Source: Segatella baroniae B14
GTDB taxonomy: Bacteria > Bacteroidota > Bacteroidia > Bacteroidales > Bacteroidaceae
Direction: 5' to 3'
NCBI RefSeq assembly: GCF_022024235.1
Contig: NZ_CP091800.1
Span: 216,501-280,500 of the forward strand
Length of the DNA: 64,000 bases
The first letter of the stretch is position 1, and the number at the start of each line of letters is the position of its first letter. Positions 16,030 to 24,445 of this stretch are shown here, piece by piece. A program made the position numbers and the translations under genes. The notes under the pieces are model-generated. The model did not search any database and was not told the DNA's origin. It was given only the letters and a program-made list of their open reading frames with translations.

Positions 16030-16977
16030 TTACTGAATGTATTTCTTATATAGTCTGATAAAAACATCGTCCAAAACAACGAGCATCACAAATCGATAGA
16101 AATAATTATGCTTATAGTAATTTTTATCAGCCAAATCACTAAGGTCTGGTAAATTCTGTTGGTATGACAATGTGTTATGTGCTATACGATTTCTTTGCTT
16201 ATAGACTACTTGTTCGTACATGTCTACAAGAGAACCTTTCAATAACTCTGTCTCTGATGGTGTAACATTAATACTTTGAAAATCATTAATATAGTTATTT
16301 TGAAAATTGAGATAATCTCTAACTCTCCATTTGGTAAAAATGGATTGGGCCAAAGTAATATGTATTTCCTTTAGTCGATCTCTAAATGCCCAAGTACCTT
16401 TAGATTCTTCAATATGCCGAAGAAATTTTGACTCCGAATATGGTTTGTTAAGGATACCTGCACGCATTTTCTCTTTTTCTTCTAGTGATAAAATCTTACC
16501 CCTATTTTTTTCAGACTTAAGAATATTATTGATTTTGTCTAATCGTTTCTTTTTCTCATCTTCTTGCCAAGTCTCTCGTTCCGAATTCATCTTTTTTTCG
16601 GGGATATCATAATCATCCCAGATAGCTTTTAGTGAGAATGTTCTTTTCTTTCTTTTAATAGCATCAATTAAATCCTTATATACATTATTTTTATCAGTAT
16701 AGGACGAACACTCTCCATAATTCTTGGAACGAAGAAATTCATACCGATACTGATAGTCATCCGTAGCTATCTGCCAACAGATACATTTCATTTTCTGCTC
16801 CAAAGCGCCTGTCATATTTATAAAGACAGACTGAAGGTAATACTCGCTCATAGGGTAACTACCAATACCGAAAGGGAGCGAATTACAAGCATTAATTCCC
16901 TTTATCAATATAGTATAAATGGGTTCCAATATGAAATCTGTATGAATATCAGTATACATATTTTGAATATATTTCAA
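16030..16977 (-). CDS. HEPN-domain protein (MAE_28990-like), putative RNase
   Basis: A 315-residue, mostly helical protein. Near the C-terminus is YKQRNRIAHNT, a match to the HEPN Rx4-6H catalytic motif of RNases in abortive infection, toxin-antitoxin and CRISPR effectors. The middle is highly charged and probably coiled. The gene overlaps the end of the upstream DUF262 gene by 29 bp. HEPN proteins of the MAE_28990/MAE_18760 type commonly sit beside DUF262 genes, which supports the call. Whether it is an active RNase or only a structural HEPN is not certain from one motif. Confidence 0.6.
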   Translation of the reverse strand: MKYIQNMYTDIHTDFILEPIYTILIKGINACNSLPFGIGSYPMSEYYLQSVFINMTGALEQKMKCICWQIATDDYQYRYEFLRSKNYGECSSYTDKNNVYKDLIDAIKRKKRTFSLKAIWDDYDIPEKKMNSERETWQEDEKKKRLDKINNILKSEKNRGKILSLEEKEKMRAGILNKPYSESKFLRHIEESKGTWAFRDRLKEIHITLAQSIFTKWRVRDYLNFQNNYINDFQSINVTPSETELLKGSLVDMYEQVVYKQRNRIAHNTLSYQQNLPDLSDLADKNYYKHNYFYRFVMLVVLDDVFIRLYKKYIQ

Positions 16978-18217
16978 TGGATTCTTTTAATCGATCTCTG
17001 ACATTACCTAATCTGTTAGGACTCTTACTATATCCAGTATCTTCTTTTTTCCTTTGGATAGCTTTAGAAATTTCACGAGTTAAAGAAGTAACATTTTCAT
17101 TTAAAGCCTTTCCTTTAAATACGACCTGATATATTAATCCAAAGAACCAATAGTCTACATCAATCCAAGATTTGAATGAGTTATTTTTATCCAGTTCAAA
17201 ATCTTTTTTTAATTTTTTTACCTCACTATTCAATTTCACATAACGCTCTTTCCAACATGAATTAGGGAATACTTTAGTAAACTTGAAGCCGTCAAATTTC
17301 TCGATATGCTCTTCTTGTTCGAGTCCTAATATAAAGGATACGTAATCAGCATAGTATGCTTCACGTGATGAATAAGCAGAATACCATTTCAAAACTTGTT
17401 TTATGTCACCATCACAGATAACGTACTGAGATAATATGGCTAAATATCTAACAAAGTCTATTCTCGTATTAACCATCTTCTCCTGAATAGTCAATCCACA
17501 TAAAACATCTACTTCAGGATTTATCAGTCCTTCAAAGAAATATTTGAAATCCACATTTGTATAATACAATGATCTTCTACTCTCTAGCACAGATAATCTC
17601 TTACCAAAGAAATTCATGTTTCGAAATAGTCTAGTATAACCGTTTTGAATTTCTTTTCCTACTTGAGAGTTAGGTACTATGTAGGAGAATCCTAAAAAGG
17701 TATTAGTCAGAAAATTGCTCATGGAATCTTCTTCATCTGTTGAGTCTAAACCATCTATCTTGATTTTTACATAACGTTCATCAGATGACACTCTTTCTCG
17801 GATCTTCTCAATAGTATTATTGTGAATATTATCCACTAACAGATTCTCGAAAGTCCATTTTACAGGCCCTCTTGATTCTGAATCTGAATCTACACTATCA
17901 TCATCAGAAGCTAAGCTTGCTGCTGCTTCAAACTTATTCAAATCAGGTGCATAGCCTATATTAGCTAAAATAAGTGATGTTAATCTCTGCTGACCGTCTA
18001 ATATTAGGTTTGTATCGTTATCATCACCATTTGAATAAAGACCTATTGTTACTGGTTGAACGAATTGACCTTTTTGAAAGGACTTTATTAATCGTTTGAT
18101 ATCTCTTACATCCCAAACAAAACTTCTTTGATACTCTGGAAGCACTATCTTTTTTGAAAGCATCATGCTAATCCAGTGCTTTAGGGAATATTCCCCATAA
18201 TATGTTCTTGATTTCAT
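16949..18217 (-). CDS. DUF262 protein (ParB/GmrSD-like nuclease fold)
   Basis: A 422-residue protein. The N-terminus carries the DUF262 core: PEYQRSFVWDVRDIKRLIKS followed by LILDGQQRLTSLILANI, where the DGQQR motif is the NTP or catalytic signature of the ParB-like fold shared with GmrS. The GmrD HNH domain (DUF1524) is not evident in the C-terminal half. DUF262 proteins are restriction-like antiphage factors in several systems (GmrSD, BrxU). The stop overlaps the HEPN start by 29 bp. A TAGATTTG box (18300-18307) is a possible promoter about 80 bp upstream. Confidence 0.8.
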   Translation of the reverse strand: MKSRTYYGEYSLKHWISMMLSKKIVLPEYQRSFVWDVRDIKRLIKSFQKGQFVQPVTIGLYSNGDDNDTNLILDGQQRLTSLILANIGYAPDLNKFEAAASLASDDDSVDSDSESRGPVKWTFENLLVDNIHNNTIEKIRERVSSDERYVKIKIDGLDSTDEEDSMSNFLTNTFLGFSYIVPNSQVGKEIQNGYTRLFRNMNFFGKRLSVLESRRSLYYTNVDFKYFFEGLINPEVDVLCGLTIQEKMVNTRIDFVRYLAILSQYVICDGDIKQVLKWYSAYSSREAYYADYVSFILGLEQEEHIEKFDGFKFTKVFPNSCWKERYVKLNSEVKKLKKDFELDKNNSFKSWIDVDYWFFGLIYQVVFKGKALNENVTSLTREISKAIQRKKEDTGYSKSPNRLGNVRDRLKESIEIYSKYVY

Positions 18218-18310
18218 TTTAATCTAATCATTATAATGTATTTGTAGGCACAAGATTCTTGTAGGCATAATTCCTTTTTATAAATTTATACATACTTCTC
18301 AAATCTAAGT

Positions 18311-18868
18311 TTAAAACGGCAACTCAGTATTGTCTAGATTAAACTCATTAAAGTCTCCACTCTTCAGGACCAGATTATCGAAGATGCCAGCCTGCTTCGC
18401 AGTTGCGCTATCACTCTTACTTTTGTAAATAGGGACTTCATCTGGAATATACTCAATTCCAATCTTCTTAGTTTCTTGATTGACCAATGCATCATGATTA
18501 AAAGAATAGATTTCCAACCTGTCTTCATATACGAGATGTAGGTGATTCAAATAATTCTTTGAGCGAGGATATACTCTCCAACGGACTACTTCGCCAGGAA
18601 TTACGGTTACATTTCCGTCTTCGTAACCTTTTTTTAATGCAGACTTGAATAGAGAAACTTCTATAGGCATTTTTATAGACCAATTACTCTTATTCTTATT
18701 GTTTCCTCGATGTTTACTCGATATAGTGTATATCACCTCCCTTTCTTCAGTGATTTTAATTGTGTTTTGGTAATCAAGTTTATAATTAATCATGAATTCT
18801 TCGTAAATATCTATTTTTTTCGAAATACGTGTTTCTACGCAATCATAATCGTTCCTAGAAACAGTCAT
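18311..18868 (-). CDS. Hypothetical protein, 185 aa, with SSB-like acidic tail
   Basis: Not recognised. It looks like a beta-rich central domain (residues about 40-130, including SNWSIKMPIEV, GEVVRWRVYPRS, HLHLVYEDRLEIYSF) and a low-complexity tail ending DFNEFNLDNTELPF. An acidic tail ending in a hydrophobic Pro-Phe is the hallmark of single-strand DNA-binding proteins (DDDIPF type) that recruit replication partners. Placed upstream of a DUF262-HEPN-primase-RT block, an OB-fold or clamp-binding role is conceivable but unproven. Confidence 0.5.
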   Translation of the reverse strand: MTVSRNDYDCVETRISKKIDIYEEFMINYKLDYQNTIKITEEREVIYTISSKHRGNNKNKSNWSIKMPIEVSLFKSALKKGYEDGNVTVIPGEVVRWRVYPRSKNYLNHLHLVYEDRLEIYSFNHDALVNQETKKIGIEYIPDEVPIYKSKSDSATAKQAGIFDNLVLKSGDFNEFNLDNTELPF

Positions 18869-19055
18869 ACCTAAATGGCTGTGATTTCTCTCATTTTGCT
18901 GTAATGATTTTCAGCATAAACATAACATCATTCTTCTGTTGACAACTTCAACACATCTTTTGTATGGTAAACCTTCATTTATAACTTAAAATCAAGCCAC
19001 TCGATACAACGGTCAATAGTATCGTCAACATCTATACAAATTATTCTCGTATGAT

Positions 19056-19445
19056 TTATTCTTCGAATGGTATCTGTAGTTCATTCAGTCTTTCAGCACA
19101 CACTTGTTTACTGAACTCTATCTGATGATAAGATATTCGTTTTAGAATATCCTTGAAAACTGGGGAAGCTGAAATATGCTCAATAGCAAAATTGACCATA
19201 TCTTTATCAAGTTTTTCTATTTTATCTAATGTACTTTTCTTTATTATGCCATCAGACAAATCTTTCTCTACATCAGCAACGTCCTTACTATGCAGTAAAT
19301 ATTTGAATAGCTCTATAGCTTGTTTGTCGGGATCAGTAGCCTCTGGCAGTAGTTTCATCGAATCAACAAAAGAGCAAATCTTTGCAGTGTAATTAACAAA
19401 ATTATCATGCCATTCTGCTATATATTGTTTCTGAACAGTATTCAT
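19056..19445 (-). CDS. Hypothetical protein, 129 aa
   Basis: Not recognised. An all-helical, charged soluble protein (MNTVQKQYIAEWHDNFVNYTAKIC...) with no membrane segment. It is the most upstream minus-strand gene of the RT island and might be a regulator or accessory factor. The 190-bp gap to the 185-aa gene holds no clear promoter match. Confidence 0.5.
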   Translation of the reverse strand: MNTVQKQYIAEWHDNFVNYTAKICSFVDSMKLLPEATDPDKQAIELFKYLLHSKDVADVEKDLSDGIIKKSTLDKIEKLDKDMVNFAIEHISASPVFKDILKRISYHQIEFSKQVCAERLNELQIPFEE

Positions 19446-19539
19446 CTTATTTTCTTAAGTCTAGAAATTACAAAATCACGGTATTAAATAGCAAGTATAT
19501 TACAAGATTCAATATCCTCGCTTCATCATTTTTAACTGC

Positions 19540-19681
19540 CTACGACAGCTTATCTTTATCCATAAGGGCAAATAAGCACAGTTTGCTGATAGGAAGGTCT
19601 TTGGACTTATCTAGAATGTTCAGAATTTCAGACTCAGAGAGTTTCGAGAACTGCTCGAAAGAAATCTGGTTGCTCCTATAC
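19540..19681 (-). pseudogene. C-terminal remnant of an unknown gene
   Basis: The frame reads NQISFEQFSKLSESEILNIL... to DKDKLS and a stop, protein-like but with no start codon and with stops immediately upstream. It may be the tail of the hydrolase-like gene whose front lies at 19976-20160, with a ugd fragment between the two pieces. Confidence 0.35.
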
Positions 19682-19720
19682 AGGGCAGACCAATGACATC
19701 ATAGTGCCGTCATAACTTTT

Positions 19721-19975
19721 CTAGTTTTCATGAAACAAGTCCCTGGTATACACCTTTTCTTTTGAATCATCCAAGCAAGCATCATATCGGTTAGCGATAA
19801 TAGCATTACTCTGTGCCTTAAACTCTTCTAAGTTATTCACCACCTTACTGCCAAAGAATAAAGATCCTTCCTCCAGTGTTGGCTCATAGATGATAACTAG
19901 CACCTTTGGCCTTGACACGCTTCATGATGCCCTGAATAGCAATCTGACGGAAATTATCACTAAACATCTTAATAA
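19721..19975 (-). pseudogene. ugd: UDP-glucose 6-dehydrogenase (ugd), 3' remnant
   Basis: The translation [19 protein letters not shown]...[22 protein letters not shown] matches the C-terminus of UDP-glucose 6-dehydrogenase, where YEP and NRYD are highly conserved. Just upstream, in another frame, [20 protein letters not shown] continues the same protein, so there is one frameshift; the rest of the gene is missing. It is a relic of an earlier polysaccharide locus at the island border. Confidence 0.75.
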
Positions 19976-20160
19976 TAGAATCCCAAGGTAGACCATGAAA
20001 CATTAAATTATTATAAATAGCAAATCCTACAGGCTGATACTTAGACAAAGAAAAAATCTTATTAGCATGATAAGTTATTTTCTGTCCTTGCTGCGATGTT
20101 ACAGTAGCTGCACTGTCTGCGGCAAAAGCTATACCTGTTCTATTTAATACTCATACAATT
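19976..20160 (-). pseudogene. Internal fragment of a proteasome-like (Ntn-hydrolase-type) gene
   Basis: The minus-strand frame has TGIAFAADSAATVTSQQGQK and KIFSLSKYQPVGFAIYNN, which resembles the N-terminal strands of Ntn-hydrolase/proteasome-like proteins (AADSAxT then K(I)F.L). It joins the ugd fragment without a gap and has no start codon. The family call is tentative. Confidence 0.35.
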
Positions 20161-20308
20161 GCGGTCATACAGATTGTTTTGATATAAATTTTAAAATGGT
20201 ATATTTTAATCGTCTCTACTTTGTATTAAACCCTAGAAAAGCATTTACGCGTTCCCGGAAAAAATCTCTGACTCACACCTTTGTATTTATGCTATGTAAA
20301 ATACGTTT

Positions 20309-21574
20309 TTAGCAAAGTATTGTTCTGATTGCATTAAGTAATCCATTGTCCTCGTTACTTTCAATCTTAATCGATGACTTGCATCCAGCATTAATACCTG
20401 CTTCTACATCCCGATCACTGTCACCTATCATAATAGACTGTGACAAATCTATATTGAAGTCTTTTGCTGCATTCAATAATAGACCAGGCTTAGGCTTTCT
20501 GCAGTCACAGTCAATCTTATATTCGGGGCGTTCACCTTCAAATCCCTTATCTGGATGGTGAGGACAAATATAGATGCCATCAACATATGCACCTTTTTTA
20601 CCCAAAAGCGTGGCCATCTTTTTATGAATCTCATTGAGTTCCTCCCATGATACTTCGCCACGAGCTATCACTGGCTGATTTGTAACAACTATAGCCAAAT
20701 AACCACTTTCGTTAATTTGACGGATAGCTTCAGCAACGCCATCGATTAATTCAAAGTCGTCAATATTACGTAAGAATCCAACATACTTATTGATGGTACC
20801 ATCTCTATCCAAGAAGATAGCTTTTTGCTTGTTTTTTAGATTCTTGGCTTCTACAACACCATTTTGATAGTCTGCTTCTACCTGGTGGAAACGCTCTGGT
20901 GTACCCATATCCTTCACATATTCAGGACTATCATAACAGTACATTTCGCCTGTTCCACAGAGAGGCTTCAAGATTTGACGGTCAAGATCTACTTTATCTT
21001 CCAAATCAACCTTCTCAGCAAACTGATCAAGGATTTTTGGATCCATGATATGTAATCCAGCATTTACACGGTTATCATACCATTGTGGATGCTCATCCTC
21101 TTTGGCCAACCACTTTTCCACCTTGCCATCAGCATCTGCAATAATCAAGCCACTATCATACGGATGTGAGTTAGGATGCGTGAAAAGGGTAACCAAACCA
21201 CCATGCTTCTTATGAAAATCAAGCATACGATTGAAGTCGACATGGAAGGCAGCATCAGCATTCAACAATAAGAAGGGTTCCTCACCAATCTTGTCTCGTA
21301 AACGAAATAATGCTCCCGCGTTACCTAAAGGTTGTTCTTCCACGAAATAATCAATTTGAACCCCCAGTTGACTACCGTCACCGAAATATTTAATAATTTG
21401 ATCAGCTAAATAACCTACCGTCAGAATAATATCCTTAAAACCCTGTGCAGCGAGCATACGTATCTCTCGCTCCAAGATAGGCATACCATCTATGGGAATC
21501 AAAGGTTTAGGTATGCCAGGTAACAACTGAGCAATACGTGTACCACGGCCACCTGCCATTAATATCGTCTTCAT
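20309..21574 (-). CDS. hddC: HddC-GmhB fusion: heptose 1-phosphate guanylyltransferase / heptose bisphosphatase (copy 1)
   Basis: Bifunctional enzyme for GDP-D-glycero-alpha-D-manno-heptose. Residues 1-235 are a nucleotidyltransferase (MAGGRGTRIAQL, PKPLIPIDGMPILE, LLLNADAAF, VNAGLHIMD). Residues about 245-421 are a HAD phosphatase of the GmhB type (FLDRDGTINKYVGF with the nucleophile Asp, VVTNQPVIARGE, Zn-binding CPHHPD and CDCRKPKPGL, MIGDSDRDVEAG). It would convert heptose 1,7-bisphosphate to the 1-phosphate and then add GMP. It ends the locus and is followed by the remnant zone. gmhA and hddA lie directly upstream. Confidence 0.9.
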   Translation of the reverse strand: MKTILMAGGRGTRIAQLLPGIPKPLIPIDGMPILEREIRMLAAQGFKDIILTVGYLADQIIKYFGDGSQLGVQIDYFVEEQPLGNAGALFRLRDKIGEEPFLLLNADAAFHVDFNRMLDFHKKHGGLVTLFTHPNSHPYDSGLIIADADGKVEKWLAKEDEHPQWYDNRVNAGLHIMDPKILDQFAEKVDLEDKVDLDRQILKPLCGTGEMYCYDSPEYVKDMGTPERFHQVEADYQNGVVEAKNLKNKQKAIFLDRDGTINKYVGFLRNIDDFELIDGVAEAIRQINESGYLAIVVTNQPVIARGEVSWEELNEIHKKMATLLGKKGAYVDGIYICPHHPDKGFEGERPEYKIDCDCRKPKPGLLLNAAKDFNIDLSQSIMIGDSDRDVEAGINAGCKSSIKIESNEDNGLLNAIRTILC

Positions 21575-21598
21575 CTTATCTTGTTTTCTAATACTAAA

Positions 21599-22246
21599 TT
21601 ATGCACCAAAGAAATGATCTTCCAACATCAAGCATAATGCATGATAAACTGGAAGATGCAACTCTTGGATCATATACGTTTCAGTCTCTGGTACATGGAT
21701 ACATGCATCAGCAAACTTCTCCAATTTATTTTCTTTCTGACCAGTAAGGCCAATTACCTTCATACCTTTTGCCTTAGCCACAGTAGCCGCAAAGAGTACA
21801 TTCTTGCTATTACCAGAAGTCGAAATGCCAAGAAGAACATCTTCTGCATTACCAAAACCGTTAACTTGCTGTGCAAAGCAAAGAAGCGGCTCACAGTCAT
21901 TCATATAAGCTGTAGTTAAACCAGGATGTCCATCTAAAGCGATGGCAGGCATAGCTCCCTGCAAATTTTCAGCAAGGATAGTACCTAGTTCTTTATCAAC
22001 TTCTTTTAGAGCTTCAGCTTGTTTGTCTGAAAGTTTTCGAGGATTTTTAAATCCCTTCATCAACTCACCAACGATGTGCTCTGCATCTGCAGCAGAACCA
22101 CCATTGCCACACACCAACAGTTTACCACGATTCGCATACGATTCTTCCATGATATCGTATGCTTTGATAATATCTTCCTTGCAAGCTGCAAGAACAGGAT
22201 AGCGTTCGATTAATAAATCGACATGTTTATTGAGTCTTTGTTCCAT
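21599..22246 (-). CDS. gmhA: Sedoheptulose 7-phosphate isomerase (copy 1)
   Basis: A 215-residue SIS-domain isomerase making D-glycero-D-manno-heptose 7-phosphate. Key signs are LLVCGNGGSAADAEHIVGEL, GISTSGNSKNVL, GLTGQKENKLEK and the ETYMIQELHLPVYHALC helix with the His used in catalysis and zinc binding. Length is normal. It lies 24 bp upstream of hddC-gmhB and 19 bp downstream of hddA. Confidence 0.9.
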   Translation of the reverse strand: MEQRLNKHVDLLIERYPVLAACKEDIIKAYDIMEESYANRGKLLVCGNGGSAADAEHIVGELMKGFKNPRKLSDKQAEALKEVDKELGTILAENLQGAMPAIALDGHPGLTTAYMNDCEPLLCFAQQVNGFGNAEDVLLGISTSGNSKNVLFAATVAKAKGMKVIGLTGQKENKLEKFADACIHVPETETYMIQELHLPVYHALCLMLEDHFFGA

Positions 22247-22265
22247 GAATATAATGATGTTTGTG

Positions 22266-23327
22266 TTATTTTTTATAGCTCAAGCTCTGCACATTATCTG
22301 TTGGATAAATCTTCCAACCATGTGCACCGCCATCAGTAAAAGAGAAAGGCATGGTGAAACCTTCCAATTCTCCTAATGCTTCAACAACTTCTTTCTTCTT
22401 GGTTGGCTCTACTATAAACATAATGAAGCCACCGCCACCAGCACCACTAACTTTACCAGCTTTAGCACCATGTTCAAAGGCAACTTTCATTGCTTTGTCA
22501 ATCATACTGTTGGTAATATGAGCACTTTGTTTCTTCTTGTTTTCCCAAGCATCGCGTAGAATATCAGCCAAGGCATCGATATCGCCTTTCAACAAGGCCA
22601 TCTTCATATCGTTGGCACTCTGCTTGATTTTGTGCATCGCTTCGATAGCATCCTCATTTTTCTCTTTGGTATTTTTCATCTGCTCACTGATAATAGCATC
22701 AGAAGAACGAGACTTACCTGTAAAGTAGAGAACCATTGATGCTTCCAACTCATCGATAATCCAACGCTTTACCTTCAATGGGTTAACAATAACCATGTCA
22801 TCCTTTAAGAACTCCATGAAGTTAAAGCCACCAAAAGCTGCAGCGTACTGATCCTGTTTACCACCACGGAAGCCAAGATCGATACGTTCAATTTCATACG
22901 CTAAACGAGCGATTTCGTAATCACCCAAAGGTAATGACAGCCACTCTACGAATGCTTTCAGAATACATACTACCATACCTGATGATGTTCCAAGGCCAGA
23001 GCCTGCAGGCGCATCATTGTAAGTTGTAATCTTAAAAGCACGAGGCTCCATATTGAAGTCTTTGACAATGCGGTTATAGACACCCTTGATGAGAGGTGCT
23101 TTGTCATCAATTTCAAGATGTCCGGATACAGCATGGCTTTCATGTGTATCGGCATCATAAGCCTCAATGGTAATTTTGTCATCCTGTGTTTCCTCTATTG
23201 TACAGAAACAATAGAGATTAATTGTAGCGTTTAATACAAGTCCTCCATACAAGTCACTATATGGGGATACATCACTACCGCCTCCGGCTAGGCCAAGACG
23301 GAGAGGGGTTTTACTTCTTATAATCAT
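22266..23327 (-). CDS. hddA: D-glycero-alpha-D-manno-heptose 7-phosphate kinase (copy 1)
   Basis: A 353-residue GHMP kinase. Signature parts: [31 protein letters not shown] (ATP loop), [13 protein letters not shown], and [18 protein letters not shown] near the C-terminus. It phosphorylates heptose 7-phosphate at C1. It is near-identical in layout to copy 2 at 28485-29546; copy 3 (36229-37245) is more distant. Confidence 0.9.
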   Translation of the reverse strand: MIIRSKTPLRLGLAGGGSDVSPYSDLYGGLVLNATINLYCFCTIEETQDDKITIEAYDADTHESHAVSGHLEIDDKAPLIKGVYNRIVKDFNMEPRAFKITTYNDAPAGSGLGTSSGMVVCILKAFVEWLSLPLGDYEIARLAYEIERIDLGFRGGKQDQYAAAFGGFNFMEFLKDDMVIVNPLKVKRWIIDELEASMVLYFTGKSRSSDAIISEQMKNTKEKNEDAIEAMHKIKQSANDMKMALLKGDIDALADILRDAWENKKKQSAHITNSMIDKAMKVAFEHGAKAGKVSGAGGGGFIMFIVEPTKKKEVVEALGELEGFTMPFSFTDGGAHGWKIYPTDNVQSLSYKK

Positions 23328-23422
23328 ACTAATAATAAATTTTCTCTTGTAGTTATCTCGTACAGATAGTTGAAATTTAAATTATCGAGATATATCTCAA
23401 TAATACTAAGTTATATTAGTAG

Positions 23423-24445
23423 TTAGTACTTCGTATCATATCCATTCGGATTCTTCTTCTGCCAGTTCCAGCTATCACGGCACATATCCTCGATACCATG
23501 CTTGGCTTCCCAACCTAATTCCGCCTTTGCTTTGGCTGGATTACAATAGCAGGTCGCGATATCACCAGGTCTTCTTTCTTTAAAAACATAAGGAACTTTT
23601 ACACCATTCACCTTCATAAAAGCATTCACAACATCAAGGACAGAATAACCATGACCTGTACCAAGATTATAAATAGCTAAGCCTTTATTCTCCGTAATTG
23701 CTTTTAAGGCTGCAACATGGCCTGATGCCAAGTCACATACATGAATATAATCACGAACACCAGTGCCATCAGGCGTATCATAGTCATTACCGAAGATACC
23801 CAATTCCTTACGCATGCCTACTGCTGTCTGGGTAATATATGGCATCAAGTTGTTTGGTATACCATTAGGATTTTCTCCTATAGTTCCACTTTCGTGAGCA
23901 CCGATAGGGTTGAAGTAACGAAGAAGAACAACATTCCATTCTGGATCTGCTTTCTGAACATCCATCAGCACCTGTTCCAACATCGACTTGGTCCAGCCGT
24001 AAGGATTAGTACATACTCCCTTAGGGCATTCCTCTGTAATAGGGATAATAGCAGGATCACCATAAACAGTAGCAGAACTTGAAAAAATGATATTCTTACA
24101 ACCATGCTTACGCATTACATCTACAAGTACGAATACGCCATTCATGTTATTTTCATAATACTCCAATGGTTTAGCTACAGATTCACCAACAGCCTTCAAA
24201 CCTGCAAAGTTAATAACGGCATCAATCTTGTTTTCGGAGAACACTTTATCCATAGCCTCGCGATCCCGAACGTCTGCTTCCACAAATGGAATTTCCTTAC
24301 CAATAATTTTAGCTACACGACGCAATGCCTCTGGCTGTGAATTTACAAAGTTATCTACAACCACAACTGAGTGCCCAGCTTTATCCAATTCGATAATCGT
24401 GTGTGAACCAATATAGCCCGCACCACCAGTTAGCAAAATATTCAT
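23423..24445 (-). CDS. galE: UDP-glucose 4-epimerase (copy 1)
   Basis: A 340-residue extended SDR. NAD loop GGAGYIGSHT at the N-terminus, then SSSATVYGDP, catalytic TNPYGWTKSM (YxxxK) and RYFNPIGAHESG. I start it at the ATG at 24445, where the Rossmann strand begins; an upstream Met at 24475 would add ten residues right against glmS. It lies 35 bp downstream of glmS. This gene and glmS form one arm of a long direct repeat. Confidence 0.9.
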   Translation of the reverse strand: MNILLTGGAGYIGSHTIIELDKAGHSVVVVDNFVNSQPEALRRVAKIIGKEIPFVEADVRDREAMDKVFSENKIDAVINFAGLKAVGESVAKPLEYYENNMNGVFVLVDVMRKHGCKNIIFSSSATVYGDPAIIPITEECPKGVCTNPYGWTKSMLEQVLMDVQKADPEWNVVLLRYFNPIGAHESGTIGENPNGIPNNLMPYITQTAVGMRKELGIFGNDYDTPDGTGVRDYIHVCDLASGHVAALKAITENKGLAIYNLGTGHGYSVLDVVNAFMKVNGVKVPYVFKERRPGDIATCYCNPAKAKAELGWEAKHGIEDMCRDSWNWQKKNPNGYDTKY

